This document shows positions 1 through 9,684 of a DNA stretch of 33,085 nucleotides, in pieces; the stretch's first letter is position 1, and each line of letters opens with the position of its first letter. Position numbers and translations under genes: made by a program. The notes under the pieces are model-generated. The model did not search any database and was not told where the DNA came from. It was given only the letters and a program-made list of their open reading frames with translations. This DNA is from Bdellovibrio sp. UBA4095 (lineage in GTDB: Bacteria > Bdellovibrionota > Bdellovibrionia > Bdellovibrionales > Bdellovibrionaceae), in NCBI GenBank assembly GCA_002381805.1, contig DFXZ01000001.1:1-33085 (forward strand), in the 5' to 3' direction.

Positions 1-70
1 TATTTACGTCCATATATAAAGCCCAGTTTACTATTTGCCGAAAGAATAGTGAGAATTTTAGGGGGTTATA

Positions 71-3000
71 ATGTTTTTCCAGAACGTTACTTCGGTATTA
101 ATGATCTTACTATTTTCATTATCTACTCATGCTAAGCAATCAAATAAACACATGCCGAATAAACCGCCTGCTAACAAAGCACCTGTTGCGAACATCGGTT
201 CAACTTTAGCTTCTGGTTTTGAGCCCCTCTTTGTCTCTCTGAGTGGATTGTCTAGTTATGATGACGACGGCATTATAATTCGTTATCAGTGGGATTTTAG
301 TGATGGAGTACGACTTTTTGGTCCATTTGTAAGCCGATACTTTTATAAAGCCGGCAGTTATACGGCTAAGCTGACGGTATTCGATAACAAAGGTTTATCC
401 GGTACAAAATCGCATGTAATCACGGTTAAAAAAGATCTTCCACCAATTGCTCAGTATAATTTTGAATTGCAAACAGCCGTAGGAGAGCTGAATGTTAAAT
501 TCGATGCCTCTGGGTCTTATGACAATGAGGGAAGTGTCGTTGAATACTTCTGGGATTTCAACGATCCAAAAACAAAAATGGTCTACCGTGGCCCAGAATG
601 GCTATGGGGGCTATTTGAACTTCTTGGGCTCAAAAAGCACTCAGTCGTTGTTCAAAGCTATGGAAATCGACCTGTTGAGATTCATAAATATGAAAAACCA
701 GGAATTTATAATGTAAAGCTAGCAGTCAAAGATGAGAGAGGTCAGTGGACTTGGGTTCAAAAATCTATTGAGGTAGCTGATACTTCCGCGCCAATTTTAA
801 CGATTTCCGAACCTCAAAATAATGAGCGAATATATGTCCAGTCATTTCCTGCTAGTATTGCTGTGGTAGGTTTATCAAATGAACCTCTGACGTCGGTAAA
901 TGGAAATGGTGTTGAATTCTTACGTTCCTCAGCGACCACATATTCAGGAGCCATTCAGGTATTAGAACAGGGGCCTGTTAGTATCGTTGTGAGTGGTAAA
1001 GATCGCTGGAATAATGAAGGCGTAGCGACTGTCGCAATGGAAGTCGTAAATGATTTCACGGCACCTGTTATTGGACTTGCAGAATACTCTCCTTTAACTA
1101 ACCAAAATACCGTCCCCATTGAAGTAATCCTAACTGAGGAAAACCCGGTAACTACGAATATTTTCGTAAATGGTACCATAGTGTTTTCTACCGAAGAAAA
1201 AGTGTTCACTGCGGCAGTGCCGCTAGACCTTGAAGGAAGTAACACTATAGAAATAACTGCGATAGACGCTGCAAAGAATGAAGCAGTACCAGTGAGCTTT
1301 TCAATAACTAGAGATACAAAGCCTCCGATGCTTACCTTTGTAAGTCCAGTGAATGACGATTATGTCGATGGCATTTCGTTCCAGGTGAAGGTGTCTTCTA
1401 ATGAAGGGCTAAAGGGTAACGCTAAGATTAATGATAAGTCTTTGTCTTTAGGTGATGGAGCAACTCAATTTCAACTCAATTACACGTCTTCTGAGGAGGG
1501 TCTCATAAGCCTTTCAGCTGAGGCTACAGATTTGGCTGGTAACACAGGCTCAACTCAAATTCAGGTTACTTCTTTATTGAAGGCGTTAAACTCGAGTTTA
1601 GTTGGTTTGTATCCCGATGTTCAAAACAATAAAATTATTGTAAAAGGCGCTGTCGGTGCGACCCGTCCGTTTTTGACCGCTAAAGTTTCGAGTAGTTTAT
1701 TTAATAGTACATCTGTTCAAGCTGATAAGAGGGGAAGTTTTTCTGTTTCTCTTGATCCAGCTGTTGAATATAAAATCAGTATTTATGATCCTGTGAAGGG
1801 CGATACATTTAGTAAAACTCTCGTATATGGTGCTGATCAAGATGTCATTCTTGCAGGAACAGTTCGTGAGTACAATAATCATCCTCTTGTGGGAGCGACT
1901 GTTTCGATTTCCGGAACTAACTTAGTGACCACCACGGATTCTAGCGGTGTGTTTCAGTTTATGCGTTCGAGTTTTCCGAATATCAAGGTGACAGGAGATC
2001 AGCAGCTAGTTGTGGATGGTTCTACAGCTCTCGTGCCGGATGATGGAGTACCTCGGAAGTTTTCTCGAACAACGTTGGCGATCACTATTGGTGTTAAGCA
2101 AAGCAACATTCTCCAAACCCCAGTATATCTTGTGCCTACTTTGCTGAATGGTTCTGCGACCGAAGTTTCGGTTGCATCCGGTGGAACAGTCACGGATATC
2201 AATGCGCCCGGAACTACCCTTGATATACCTGCGGGTGCTGCTCAGTTTCCTAGCGGGGCTGCAGCCGAGTCAATTTCGCTAGTGAGTATTCCAGCGGAAT
2301 TTGCAACGGTTGCTCCGGTGCCAGAGGCAATGCCAAAAACTGTGGTGGCCTTAGAGCCTTCAGGGACAACTTTTTCGGAACCTGTGCAGTTAACTTTACC
2401 GAACTCAAACTCATTCCCGCCATTAACCGAAATGGTGATTATGCTCATGAACTCTAAGACGGGCAAGTGGGAAGTGGGAGGATCAGCAGTAGTATCCTCA
2501 GATGGGCAAAGTGTGGTTACGAAAGAGAATCAGGGAATACGGCATTTTTCGCTAGCCTACGCAACTATAGCAGGACCAAATATTCGTCAGATTGGTGCTC
2601 AGGATCGTCCGGGCGCTGACACTTTTAATGGATCTGTTTCCTCGAAGATAGAATTGCCATCGTTCAAGTCCTTTGGACAAAATGTGGTGCCGAACTTAGT
2701 ATACAAAAGCTCATGGGCAAAACCGAACGCAGTTATTACTAATCTTATTGATTTCCCGAATAAGAAAGTTGATGTGGAGCCTTCCACATCATACGGCTCA
2801 GAAGTCGTCAAATATTCTATTGATCTGGTATCATGTACTTATCCGGCAACGGGCTTCTCTGTTTGGTGTCATAAAAATCCAACAGAGTTCTATACTAATG
2901 TGCAGTATGAAACATCATATACGAATGTCACTTCTGAGATACAACCAGAAAAAGTTGTCGCTAGTTTAAAAACTGGTTCTTTAAAAACGCAAGAGGTTGA

Positions 3001-6000
3001 GTTTAAAGATCTTCCTCATATGGCAAATATTTCTTTCGCCGTCGATTTAAAGGAAGAGTCGAATGATTCAGGTTTTTTTGCCAGCGGTATTTATCCTTAT
3101 CAGGCACATTATAATATTCATTTTAAAGAGCTTGTTATGGGTACATCCGAAACCAAGTACTGGACCAATTTAACGGATGCTCAAACGCAAAGTCCTGAGC
3201 AGTTTTCTCAGGAATATGATCGTCTATTTACTCAAAATCTGACGGATTCTCTCTACGTTCAAAATTATAGAAAATCTCCTGCTGGTCGTGGCTGGAGAAT
3301 AGGTGGTGTGCAAAAGATTTTAAATCCGGGAGGAAGTAAGCTTGTTCTGGAAGAAGCAGATGGTGGCATTTCGACTTATTCTTTGAAAAATACTATACAG
3401 ACCGTTTTCGACGTCGGAGCTAAATCTGGAGATGTAAAAAGTGGTGTTGCACTTAACGCATGGCCATCTATTGCAGTTGCTAGCTCGTCAGGCAACTCTG
3501 TGATAGGGCTTACATATGATGGCTCGAGTGTTTCTAGCACGAATCTTGGAGCAAACTATTCGGTTGCAGGAACCTTAGCTGGATTTGATTTCTATAACTA
3601 TGAAACGCAGAGCTGTTATCAAGAGAGATATTGCTCAAGACGAATTAGCGGCCTTGGTGGAAATGTTTGTGTTGAATGGGCCTACAGAACGATTTGTAAT
3701 AATATTCCAACGTCGTATTGTTCAAAAAGTAGCCGATCTTATTCTATAAATGCAGTAACATCACAGATGATATATTTAAACGGACGTGTTATTGGGGTAG
3801 ATTCAGCTCGGCATAGTGTTTTTGAACTAAATTCTAATGGTGCTGTACGCCTTCTTGGAGCTATGCAAAATGCCAGTACTTTCTCGAATAATTATCAGGT
3901 ACAGGCCGCTTCTCATATTGCAAATATTAATCAGTTTTGTTCTTCAACTTCTGGTATAAATTGTGGAGCGATTTCGACGACGACAACAACTCCTGCTTCA
4001 TATAATGCATGTGGGACTCCGCCGTCCAGTTCTGGGCAGGTTGCGATTGCTGGGGGCTCCGTCGTTGGCGGCTATCAAGCGCTAAATTCTCCCATGGGAA
4101 TTACAGCTAGCCCTTGGAACGACATAGTTGTCATTGCAGACACAGGAAACCATAAAGTTAGATGGCTAAATGTTTTGACTAAAGAGACCGGCGTTATTGC
4201 AGGAAATGGAACAGCTATGGACCTTGGCGATGGTGGTGCTGCAACGACTGCATCTCTCCAGCATCCGCAAGGTGTGACTTACGACACGATTGGAAATCTC
4301 TATATTTCGACTAAAAGCGGATACATCCGTAAAGTCGATACGAACGGAAATATTTCTACTCTGGCCGGAAATCCAATTAATGGAAAGCTTGCTTCCGAAG
4401 TTCAGGCGGCAGATGCGTTGTTTAATAAACCCTATGGCCTTGCAGTTGATAGTAAGAAAAACCTCCTCTATGTAGCGGATAGTGGACACAACCGTATTGT
4501 TGCAATTAATCTTATTTCTGGAATTGCTACTACAGTAGCTGGAACTGGCTCCGGAAGTTCTTCAGGAGATGGTGGTTCTGCTTTGGAAGCGGGAATCTCA
4601 GGTCCTACACTGTTAGGATTGGACACCGACGGCAACCTACTGGTTACTGACACTGGAGCCAACTCTGTTCGCCGTATCGTTTTCCAAGTAAGCAGTTTGG
4701 GAGCTCTTGCTTATGCACCAACGGCTGAAGATCACTCAGAAGTCAAAAAGCAAAGTGATGGCACTTTCGTGAGAACTTTCAGGAATGGAGCCAGAGCTTT
4801 CTTCGATTCTTCGGGAAGACAGTATGCCGAACAAGATAAGCTAGGTAGAACTGCTCAATACTCTTACGATAGCCAAAATCGCTTAGTGAAAGTGACTTTG
4901 CCAACGTCTCAGGAAATAGCCTATAATTATTCTGGCGAGAGGCTAGGTGCCATCGTTGATCCAGCTGGAAGAACAACAACTTTTAGCTATGGTTGGAACG
5001 GTGATTTGACTCAGGTTGATTTTCCAGATGGTTCGTCAAAGCGGTACGAATATGACTCTGATGGCTTGATGACGGCAGAAATTGACCAAGCAGGAGGGCG
5101 TAGCAGATATGTTTATAATGCTCAGTCAAGAATTGCCAAGGTCATTGCGCCAGATGGTTCGGAGTCCATTATCAATGATTCCGTCTCCCAAGATTTAGAG
5201 AGCTACAGTTCATCGGGAGCAAATACGCCAAGTTCTATATCCTCTTTATCGAATTCGATTCAAGATGCCAATGGTAATGTGACTGAAGTTGCCAAGGATT
5301 TCCAAGGCTATATCTCCAATATCACTGATGCAAAAGGAAACAGAACGATCATTAAGCGCGACATTAAGGGCCGCGCTATTGAAATCAAGGATGCTGCAGG
5401 TGATGTGGTTAAAAATACCTATAATACCTACGGAGACTTGGTAAGAATCGAAGACGTCTCAACTGGCATTGTCGAGGAGAAAGAATTTGATTCCTTAGGT
5501 AACATTGTTAAGACAATCGACGGAAAAGGAAATATTTCCCTTCATAACTTTAATCCATTAACGGGCTTGCTAGTATCGGATGTCGCATCCAATGGTATGA
5601 CGGTCAACTATCACTACAATAGCTTGGGACTTGTAACGTCAAAAACGGTCTCTGGAGGGGGACAATCTCAAACTTTAGCTTATGAGTACAATGGGGCAGG
5701 AAATCTAATTAAGCAGATTCAGCCAGACGGAAAATTCACAAACTATGACGTTGATGCTGCAGGGAATGTTGTACGGGCTATTTCCCAGGTGGATGGTTCT
5801 ACCCAATCAGTAACTCAGTATGTTCACGACAGATTTAATCGGCTCATTAGTGTGACAAGCCCTAGAGGTGAAGTTACAAGATATGGCTACTCTGCTTTCG
5901 GTGATTTGACGTCCATAAAGGATCCTGCAAATGGAGAGTCTTTCTTCGAATATGACTCGAGGAGAAGACTCGTCCGTAAGGTAGATTCGGTGGGAGGGGT

Positions 6001-7960
6001 TTATGCTTTCGCGTATGATGGTAATGGCAATGTCGTGCGAGAGACTGATCCTAAAGGGCAAAATCGAATCTATTCTTATGATGAGCTGAACAACTTGATT
6101 CAGGCGCAGTTCCCAGATGATCTGGTGAACTATGTTTACAATCAAAAAAACGAAGTGGTTCAGGTCAGTAACAACACCTCAGTTGTAAGTTACGTACGAG
6201 ATTCCAAAAATCGTGTGATTCAGTCATTAACTTCTGGTGTAGGAAGTATGAGTTCTTATCCAGCGATCACACTAAATCACAGCTATGATGAAAATGGTAA
6301 TCGCATTTTGATGTCATCTTCTGCGGGGTCGATCGGTTACGCTTACGATGTTCTAAATCGTTTGACGGCCCTTCAAAATTCCACAGGTGATATTTTCAGC
6401 TTTAGCTACGATGGAGTTGGGCGTTTGCGTTCCATGACTCGACCTGCAGGAAGTACCGACTATAGTTATACAGGAAATAGTGTTTCAAGCATAATTCACT
6501 CAAGTGGTGGCACTACAAACGCCTTTAGCGAGTACCAATACGATGAGAGGAATTTCCCGATTTCAAAAAGAAGTCCAGCAGGGCAAGTATCTTACGGTTA
6601 TGATAGCAATGGTCAACTCGTGGGTGCATCTGGTATAGGGGAAGCTGAGGCTTTTACATACGATGCGCTGGGGAATCGAATTGTAGATCACAACGGAAAT
6701 CTTTCCTACGACTCGACAGGGCAGCGTCTTGCCGAAGATTGGCAATATCGATATCAGTATGATGCCAACGGCAACTTGGTGCAAAAAATTCCTAAAGATC
6801 CAAGCAAGCATGGGTTCTTATATAGTTACTCAAGTAAAAATCAGTTGACCGAAATTCGTGTAACAGACGGGCCTTTAGGTCAGGTAATAAAGCAGATTGG
6901 TTTTGTTTATGATGTTTTAGGACGTCGTATGCAGAAGACAGTTTGGGATCGCGATAATAGTGCGGATATCACGAAAACTTATACTCGCAGATTCGTCTAT
7001 GATGGAGACAACGTTCTGTTTGAGTACGACGGCAACAATAGCCTGCTAGCTCGATATACTCATAGTCCATTAATGCCTGACGATATTTTGAGCGCGGAAA
7101 TTTCCAGCTCAGGTCAGTCGGCAGGCTTAGCGCAAAGCGTGGGTAAATATTATTACCTTAAAGATGCTCTAGGGTCTGTGACAGATATTACCAATAGTTC
7201 CGGAGAAATTGTTCAGCGATACGACTATGAGTCCTTTGGTAAAATACGCAGCGTAAAGGATGCGATTGGAAATGATATTGCGTCTTCTCCTCTGGTAAAA
7301 ACTAGCTTTACGTTTACCGGTAGAGAATGGGATGAAGAGTCAGGGCTCTATTACTATCGTGCTCGTTATTATGATCCTAATATAGGTCGATTTATCCAGC
7401 GCGATCCTCATCCAGGTGTTATTGGGCAGCCTGTTACTCACAACTCCAAATTCATTTATGGCAATAATTCTCCTACTAATTTTGTTGATCCCAGTGGACA
7501 ACTTGCATGGTTTATTGCTATCCCGCTTATGAGCGCTCTTGCAGGTGCAATTTCTGGAGGAATATTTGCCGCTATTCAAGGTGGAGACATTTTGGCAGCT
7601 ATTGGATCTGGGGCTATAGGCGGTCTAGTAACTGGTACAGGAGCTGTTGTTGGAATTTGGGCAGCGGGAGGAGTTGCGGCTATTGGTACTACGGCTGGCA
7701 TGCTTGGTGGCGCATTAGGGGGAGGGCTTAGTGGAGGTTTATTTGGTGCCTTGACCGGTGGAGGTATTGAATCCATAGTATTGGGTATGGTCGGTGGTGG
7801 GCTTGGTGGTCTAGTCGCTGGAGCAGTTGCAATGCCATTTATGACGGATTTGACGGTAGGTGTGAAGTTATCAACTCCGCAGATAACGCCGCCACCTCCA
7901 ACCTATATGCCTCCAACCCCTCCGCCTCAACAGCCAATTCCTATTGGGGGTTTGCGATAG
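71..7960 (+). CDS. Giant secreted RHS/YD-repeat protein with PKD, Ig-like and NHL modules (RHS-A)
   Basis: This is a 2629-aa protein. The start at 71 is supported by an AGGGGG ribosome site just upstream and by a signal peptide ending near STHA-K (residue ~22). Modules in order: PKD-like domains (~35-120 and ~125-236, with YQWDFSDG and EYFWDFND), three Ig-like repeats (~240-505), a carboxypeptidase-regulatory-like fold (~600-640), a ZU5-like segment (~700-830), a Cys-rich stretch (~1180-1315), NHL-type repeats (~1340-1540, with ADTGNHKVRWLN and DGNLLVTDTG), many YD repeats (~1560-2420), and the RHS core YYRARYYDPNIGRFIQRDP ending FVDPSGQ (~2425-2472). The last ~157 residues are the variable tip: Gly/Ala-rich and hydrophobic, then Pro-rich. 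In this family the YD repeats form a shell around a C-terminal toxin. That this tip is a membrane-active toxin is inference. Small genes follow closely, as expected for immunity genes. Confidence 0.95.
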   Translation: MFFQNVTSVLMILLFSLSTHAKQSNKHMPNKPPANKAPVANIGSTLASGFEPLFVSLSGLSSYDDDGIIIRYQWDFSDGVRLFGPFVSRYFYKAGSYTAKLTVFDNKGLSGTKSHVITVKKDLPPIAQYNFELQTAVGELNVKFDASGSYDNEGSVVEYFWDFNDPKTKMVYRGPEWLWGLFELLGLKKHSVVVQSYGNRPVEIHKYEKPGIYNVKLAVKDERGQWTWVQKSIEVADTSAPILTISEPQNNERIYVQSFPASIAVVGLSNEPLTSVNGNGVEFLRSSATTYSGAIQVLEQGPVSIVVSGKDRWNNEGVATVAMEVVNDFTAPVIGLAEYSPLTNQNTVPIEVILTEENPVTTNIFVNGTIVFSTEEKVFTAAVPLDLEGSNTIEITAIDAAKNEAVPVSFSITRDTKPPMLTFVSPVNDDYVDGISFQVKVSSNEGLKGNAKINDKSLSLGDGATQFQLNYTSSEEGLISLSAEATDLAGNTGSTQIQVTSLLKALNSSLVGLYPDVQNNKIIVKGAVGATRPFLTAKVSSSLFNSTSVQADKRGSFSVSLDPAVEYKISIYDPVKGDTFSKTLVYGADQDVILAGTVREYNNHPLVGATVSISGTNLVTTTDSSGVFQFMRSSFPNIKVTGDQQLVVDGSTALVPDDGVPRKFSRTTLAITIGVKQSNILQTPVYLVPTLLNGSATEVSVASGGTVTDINAPGTTLDIPAGAAQFPSGAAAESISLVSIPAEFATVAPVPEAMPKTVVALEPSGTTFSEPVQLTLPNSNSFPPLTEMVIMLMNSKTGKWEVGGSAVVSSDGQSVVTKENQGIRHFSLAYATIAGPNIRQIGAQDRPGADTFNGSVSSKIELPSFKSFGQNVVPNLVYKSSWAKPNAVITNLIDFPNKKVDVEPSTSYGSEVVKYSIDLVSCTYPATGFSVWCHKNPTEFYTNVQYETSYTNVTSEIQPEKVVASLKTGSLKTQEVEFKDLPHMANISFAVDLKEESNDSGFFASGIYPYQAHYNIHFKELVMGTSETKYWTNLTDAQTQSPEQFSQEYDRLFTQNLTDSLYVQNYRKSPAGRGWRIGGVQKILNPGGSKLVLEEADGGISTYSLKNTIQTVFDVGAKSGDVKSGVALNAWPSIAVASSSGNSVIGLTYDGSSVSSTNLGANYSVAGTLAGFDFYNYETQSCYQERYCSRRISGLGGNVCVEWAYRTICNNIPTSYCSKSSRSYSINAVTSQMIYLNGRVIGVDSARHSVFELNSNGAVRLLGAMQNASTFSNNYQVQAASHIANINQFCSSTSGINCGAISTTTTTPASYNACGTPPSSSGQVAIAGGSVVGGYQALNSPMGITASPWNDIVVIADTGNHKVRWLNVLTKETGVIAGNGTAMDLGDGGAATTASLQHPQGVTYDTIGNLYISTKSGYIRKVDTNGNISTLAGNPINGKLASEVQAADALFNKPYGLAVDSKKNLLYVADSGHNRIVAINLISGIATTVAGTGSGSSSGDGGSALEAGISGPTLLGLDTDGNLLVTDTGANSVRRIVFQVSSLGALAYAPTAEDHSEVKKQSDGTFVRTFRNGARAFFDSSGRQYAEQDKLGRTAQYSYDSQNRLVKVTLPTSQEIAYNYSGERLGAIVDPAGRTTTFSYGWNGDLTQVDFPDGSSKRYEYDSDGLMTAEIDQAGGRSRYVYNAQSRIAKVIAPDGSESIINDSVSQDLESYSSSGANTPSSISSLSNSIQDANGNVTEVAKDFQGYISNITDAKGNRTIIKRDIKGRAIEIKDAAGDVVKNTYNTYGDLVRIEDVSTGIVEEKEFDSLGNIVKTIDGKGNISLHNFNPLTGLLVSDVASNGMTVNYHYNSLGLVTSKTVSGGGQSQTLAYEYNGAGNLIKQIQPDGKFTNYDVDAAGNVVRAISQVDGSTQSVTQYVHDRFNRLISVTSPRGEVTRYGYSAFGDLTSIKDPANGESFFEYDSRRRLVRKVDSVGGVYAFAYDGNGNVVRETDPKGQNRIYSYDELNNLIQAQFPDDLVNYVYNQKNEVVQVSNNTSVVSYVRDSKNRVIQSLTSGVGSMSSYPAITLNHSYDENGNRILMSSSAGSIGYAYDVLNRLTALQNSTGDIFSFSYDGVGRLRSMTRPAGSTDYSYTGNSVSSIIHSSGGTTNAFSEYQYDERNFPISKRSPAGQVSYGYDSNGQLVGASGIGEAEAFTYDALGNRIVDHNGNLSYDSTGQRLAEDWQYRYQYDANGNLVQKIPKDPSKHGFLYSYSSKNQLTEIRVTDGPLGQVIKQIGFVYDVLGRRMQKTVWDRDNSADITKTYTRRFVYDGDNVLFEYDGNNSLLARYTHSPLMPDDILSAEISSSGQSAGLAQSVGKYYYLKDALGSVTDITNSSGEIVQRYDYESFGKIRSVKDAIGNDIASSPLVKTSFTFTGREWDEESGLYYYRARYYDPNIGRFIQRDPHPGVIGQPVTHNSKFIYGNNSPTNFVDPSGQLAWFIAIPLMSALAGAISGGIFAAIQGGDILAAIGSGAIGGLVTGTGAVVGIWAAGGVAAIGTTAGMLGGALGGGLSGGLFGALTGGGIESIVLGMVGGGLGGLVAGAVAMPFMTDLTVGVKLSTPQITPPPPTYMPPTPPPQQPIPIGGLR

Positions 7961-7992
7961 AAAAAAAAAGTATTCTCCTGAGAAATTCTTTA

Positions 7993-8469
7993 ATGTTAGG
8001 ACTCCATACATTGTACGGAGTCCTTCATGCTATTTTTGGGTTATCTTTAATTTACTTCTTTAGTTTCATCTATATGAGTATGAAGGGATCTATCCCAACT
8101 ATTGATGCTCCCGTGATAGTGATGGTAGCGGCAACAATTTTTTTTTCTCTGTTGAATCAATATTTTTTTTATCGCCGATTCGCCAGTAAAGTCACTATTG
8201 ATGAAAAGAATCTTATTATTACCTATAGGAAGAATAATATTACCATTCCAATAAGAGAAATAAAGATACTTCATCTAGTTAAGCCATATTGGTATCAGTT
8301 CTTCTTGAAGAATGATGACCGAATCATTTATTTTACGTATCAGAGTGAAAATCATTCTCTACCAAGATCGCTGAGTATTGGTTTTCGATCGAGTCAGGAA
8401 GTCAAAAAAATCGACGCTACTCTGTCAGGTAAAGTTCAATCCGTTCATTCCACAAATGGTCTTTATTAA
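7993..8469 (+). CDS. Small two-TM membrane protein, possible immunity protein of RHS-A
   Basis: This 158-aa protein begins 32 nt after the RHS-A stop. I do not recognise a named family. The N-terminal half has two hydrophobic segments (~8-28 and ~41-60). The rest is a beta-rich, charged soluble domain (~66-145) of the kind seen in small bacterial PH-like membrane proteins; this similarity is judged only from strand pattern. Its place directly behind a toxin-type RHS gene, and its membrane location opposite a hydrophobic toxin tip, make an immunity role plausible. That is inference. The ribosome site before the ATG is weak, and a strong hairpin lies across codons 2-11. The next in-frame ATG would remove the first membrane segment, so 7993 was kept. 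Confidence 0.75.
   Translation: MLGLHTLYGVLHAIFGLSLIYFFSFIYMSMKGSIPTIDAPVIVMVAATIFFSLLNQYFFYRRFASKVTIDEKNLIITYRKNNITIPIREIKILHLVKPYWYQFFLKNDDRIIYFTYQSENHSLPRSLSIGFRSSQEVKKIDATLSGKVQSVHSTNGLY
7998..8024 (+). other. Stem-loop at the start of the gene behind RHS-A
   Basis: AGGACTCC (7998-8005) pairs perfectly with GGAGTCCT (8017-8024). Inside the loop TAC can pair with GTA, giving an 8+3 bp stem. It begins three bases after the ATG at 7993. It may limit translation of that gene or act as a weak processing or termination site for the RHS-A transcript. No T-run follows directly. Confidence 0.5.
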
Positions 8470-8491
8470 AAGTCAGCGGGGCTACTGAAGA

Positions 8492-9112
8492 ATGACAATT
8501 AGGATGTCTTTCGCCAATCTCATGTTAGTTTTCCTCTCAATGGTGAGCATGGGATGTGCGACCATCATTCTCGATAATAAGGATGTTTTAGAACCTCCGA
8601 ACCCTGACCCTGTCAGATTTGAGAACCCGATCTGTTTAAAGCTCAACTTTAAGACTGATAACATAGGATTTTTTAATCAGCAGGAAGGTCTTAGGCCCAT
8701 GGAGGAACTTCAGCTTTTGAGGTCTTCGGTTGGGTTGGCTTATTACAATATAATTCAAGAATGTACGACACCGGTGTCTGAATATACCGTGATCATATCC
8801 TCGCAGACTAAAAACTGGTGGGCTCGATCGATATGGGCAGCCACTTCATTTTTGACTTTAGGTGTTGTGCCCTTTTATGTAAAAGAGACTGGTGTTATAT
8901 CTGTAGTAAATAGTAACGGCCAGGTATTAGCTGAATCCAGCTATGAAGAGAAAAGGCTGACTTCAATATTCGCTCTACCAAAATGGCTTATCGATTTTAA
9001 TAAAAGTACCAAGCAATATTCAGTTGCACCTGATATCGCGACAATCAACCGAAGAGAAGCAATACTGCTAAAGAAAGCTACAGAAAAGACTCTTTCTAAT
9101 GATGCGCCGTAA
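8492..9112 (+). CDS. Outer-membrane-type lipoprotein, unknown function
   Basis: This 206-aa protein has a lipoprotein signal (hydrophobic ~5-19, then SMGC with the lipidated Cys at about residue 22). GAAG just before the ATG is a modest ribosome site; an in-frame ATG four codons later is an alternative start. The mature part is mixed alpha/beta, with a short hydrophobic segment around residues 112-130 (AATSFLTLGVVPFYV) preceded by WWARS. It has no motif I can name. It lies 22 nt after the preceding gene on the same strand, in the cargo region behind RHS-A, so it is probably co-transcribed. An immunity or accessory role is possible, but only position supports it. Confidence 0.8.
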   Translation: MTIRMSFANLMLVFLSMVSMGCATIILDNKDVLEPPNPDPVRFENPICLKLNFKTDNIGFFNQQEGLRPMEELQLLRSSVGLAYYNIIQECTTPVSEYTVIISSQTKNWWARSIWAATSFLTLGVVPFYVKETGVISVVNSNGQVLAESSYEEKRLTSIFALPKWLIDFNKSTKQYSVAPDIATINRREAILLKKATEKTLSNDAP

Positions 9113-9136
9113 GTAAGAAACACCAAGGGGTAAGTG

Positions 9137-9628
9137 ATGTATTCCTCAATGAAGTTGCTTCTATTATTATATGTCGTCGTGTGGGGCTCTGGCTGCAAAG
9201 TCGGAGCGTTTTATGCTGGTGCCGGTGAATTAGAAGATTGCAAAGGCCAGGTGTCTACAATACTTGCTTCGGTTGGTTTTAAGACTGCGATTGAGGATCG
9301 CGGATATTCTCTAAGTCAATTGAATGCTCAAGTTCTGGAAATCAAATCATCAACGAAAGATGAGTTTTGGGCTAAGGTAGTAGTTCAAAATGATAAACAG
9401 ATTCTTCAGGTTATCGGTATAGACCTGCTTCCTCAAGAATGCGGCTACGATAGAGATTGCCCAATTTCAGAAAAAAGTCGGCAGAAGATGCTAGACCTAA
9501 TTTCATCGATAAGTGAGACATTGCATTGTAATGTGGGAGAGACCACCTTTAAAGATATAAAGAAATTAGAAAGTTCAAAAAAGAAGATTGCTAAGTGGAA
9601 AGAGGATCCACTTTATTTAATAGATTAG
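9137..9628 (+). CDS. Small lipoprotein, unknown function
   Basis: This 163-aa protein has a short lipoprotein signal, MYSSMKLLLLLYVVVWGSGC, with the lipidated Cys at residue 20. A GTG lies directly before the chosen ATG, but AAGGGG (9125-9130) is better spaced for 9137. The mature protein has four further Cys: one near residue 35, two flanking YDRD in QECGYDRDC, and one in LHCNVG. These could form disulfides in the periplasm. The C-terminal end is a lysine-rich helix. It overlaps no functional part of the next gene, whose likely start is 57 nt downstream. No family is recognised. Confidence 0.75.
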   Translation: MYSSMKLLLLLYVVVWGSGCKVGAFYAGAGELEDCKGQVSTILASVGFKTAIEDRGYSLSQLNAQVLEIKSSTKDEFWAKVVVQNDKQILQVIGIDLLPQECGYDRDCPISEKSRQKMLDLISSISETLHCNVGETTFKDIKKLESSKKKIAKWKEDPLYLID

Positions 9629-9684
9629 CTGAGCTTACTGTAGGTGGGCTTGTCAGTTTTTTGAAAGCTTTTGGAGGCCCAGGA

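Noticed and set aside
955..1245. Many short ORFs inside the RHS genes on both strands
   Set aside because: They are shadows of the giant reading frames.
9595..9684. Upstream GTG extension of the membrane protein at 9685
   Set aside because: It overlaps the preceding gene and has no ribosome site, while 9685 has GGAGG at good spacing.
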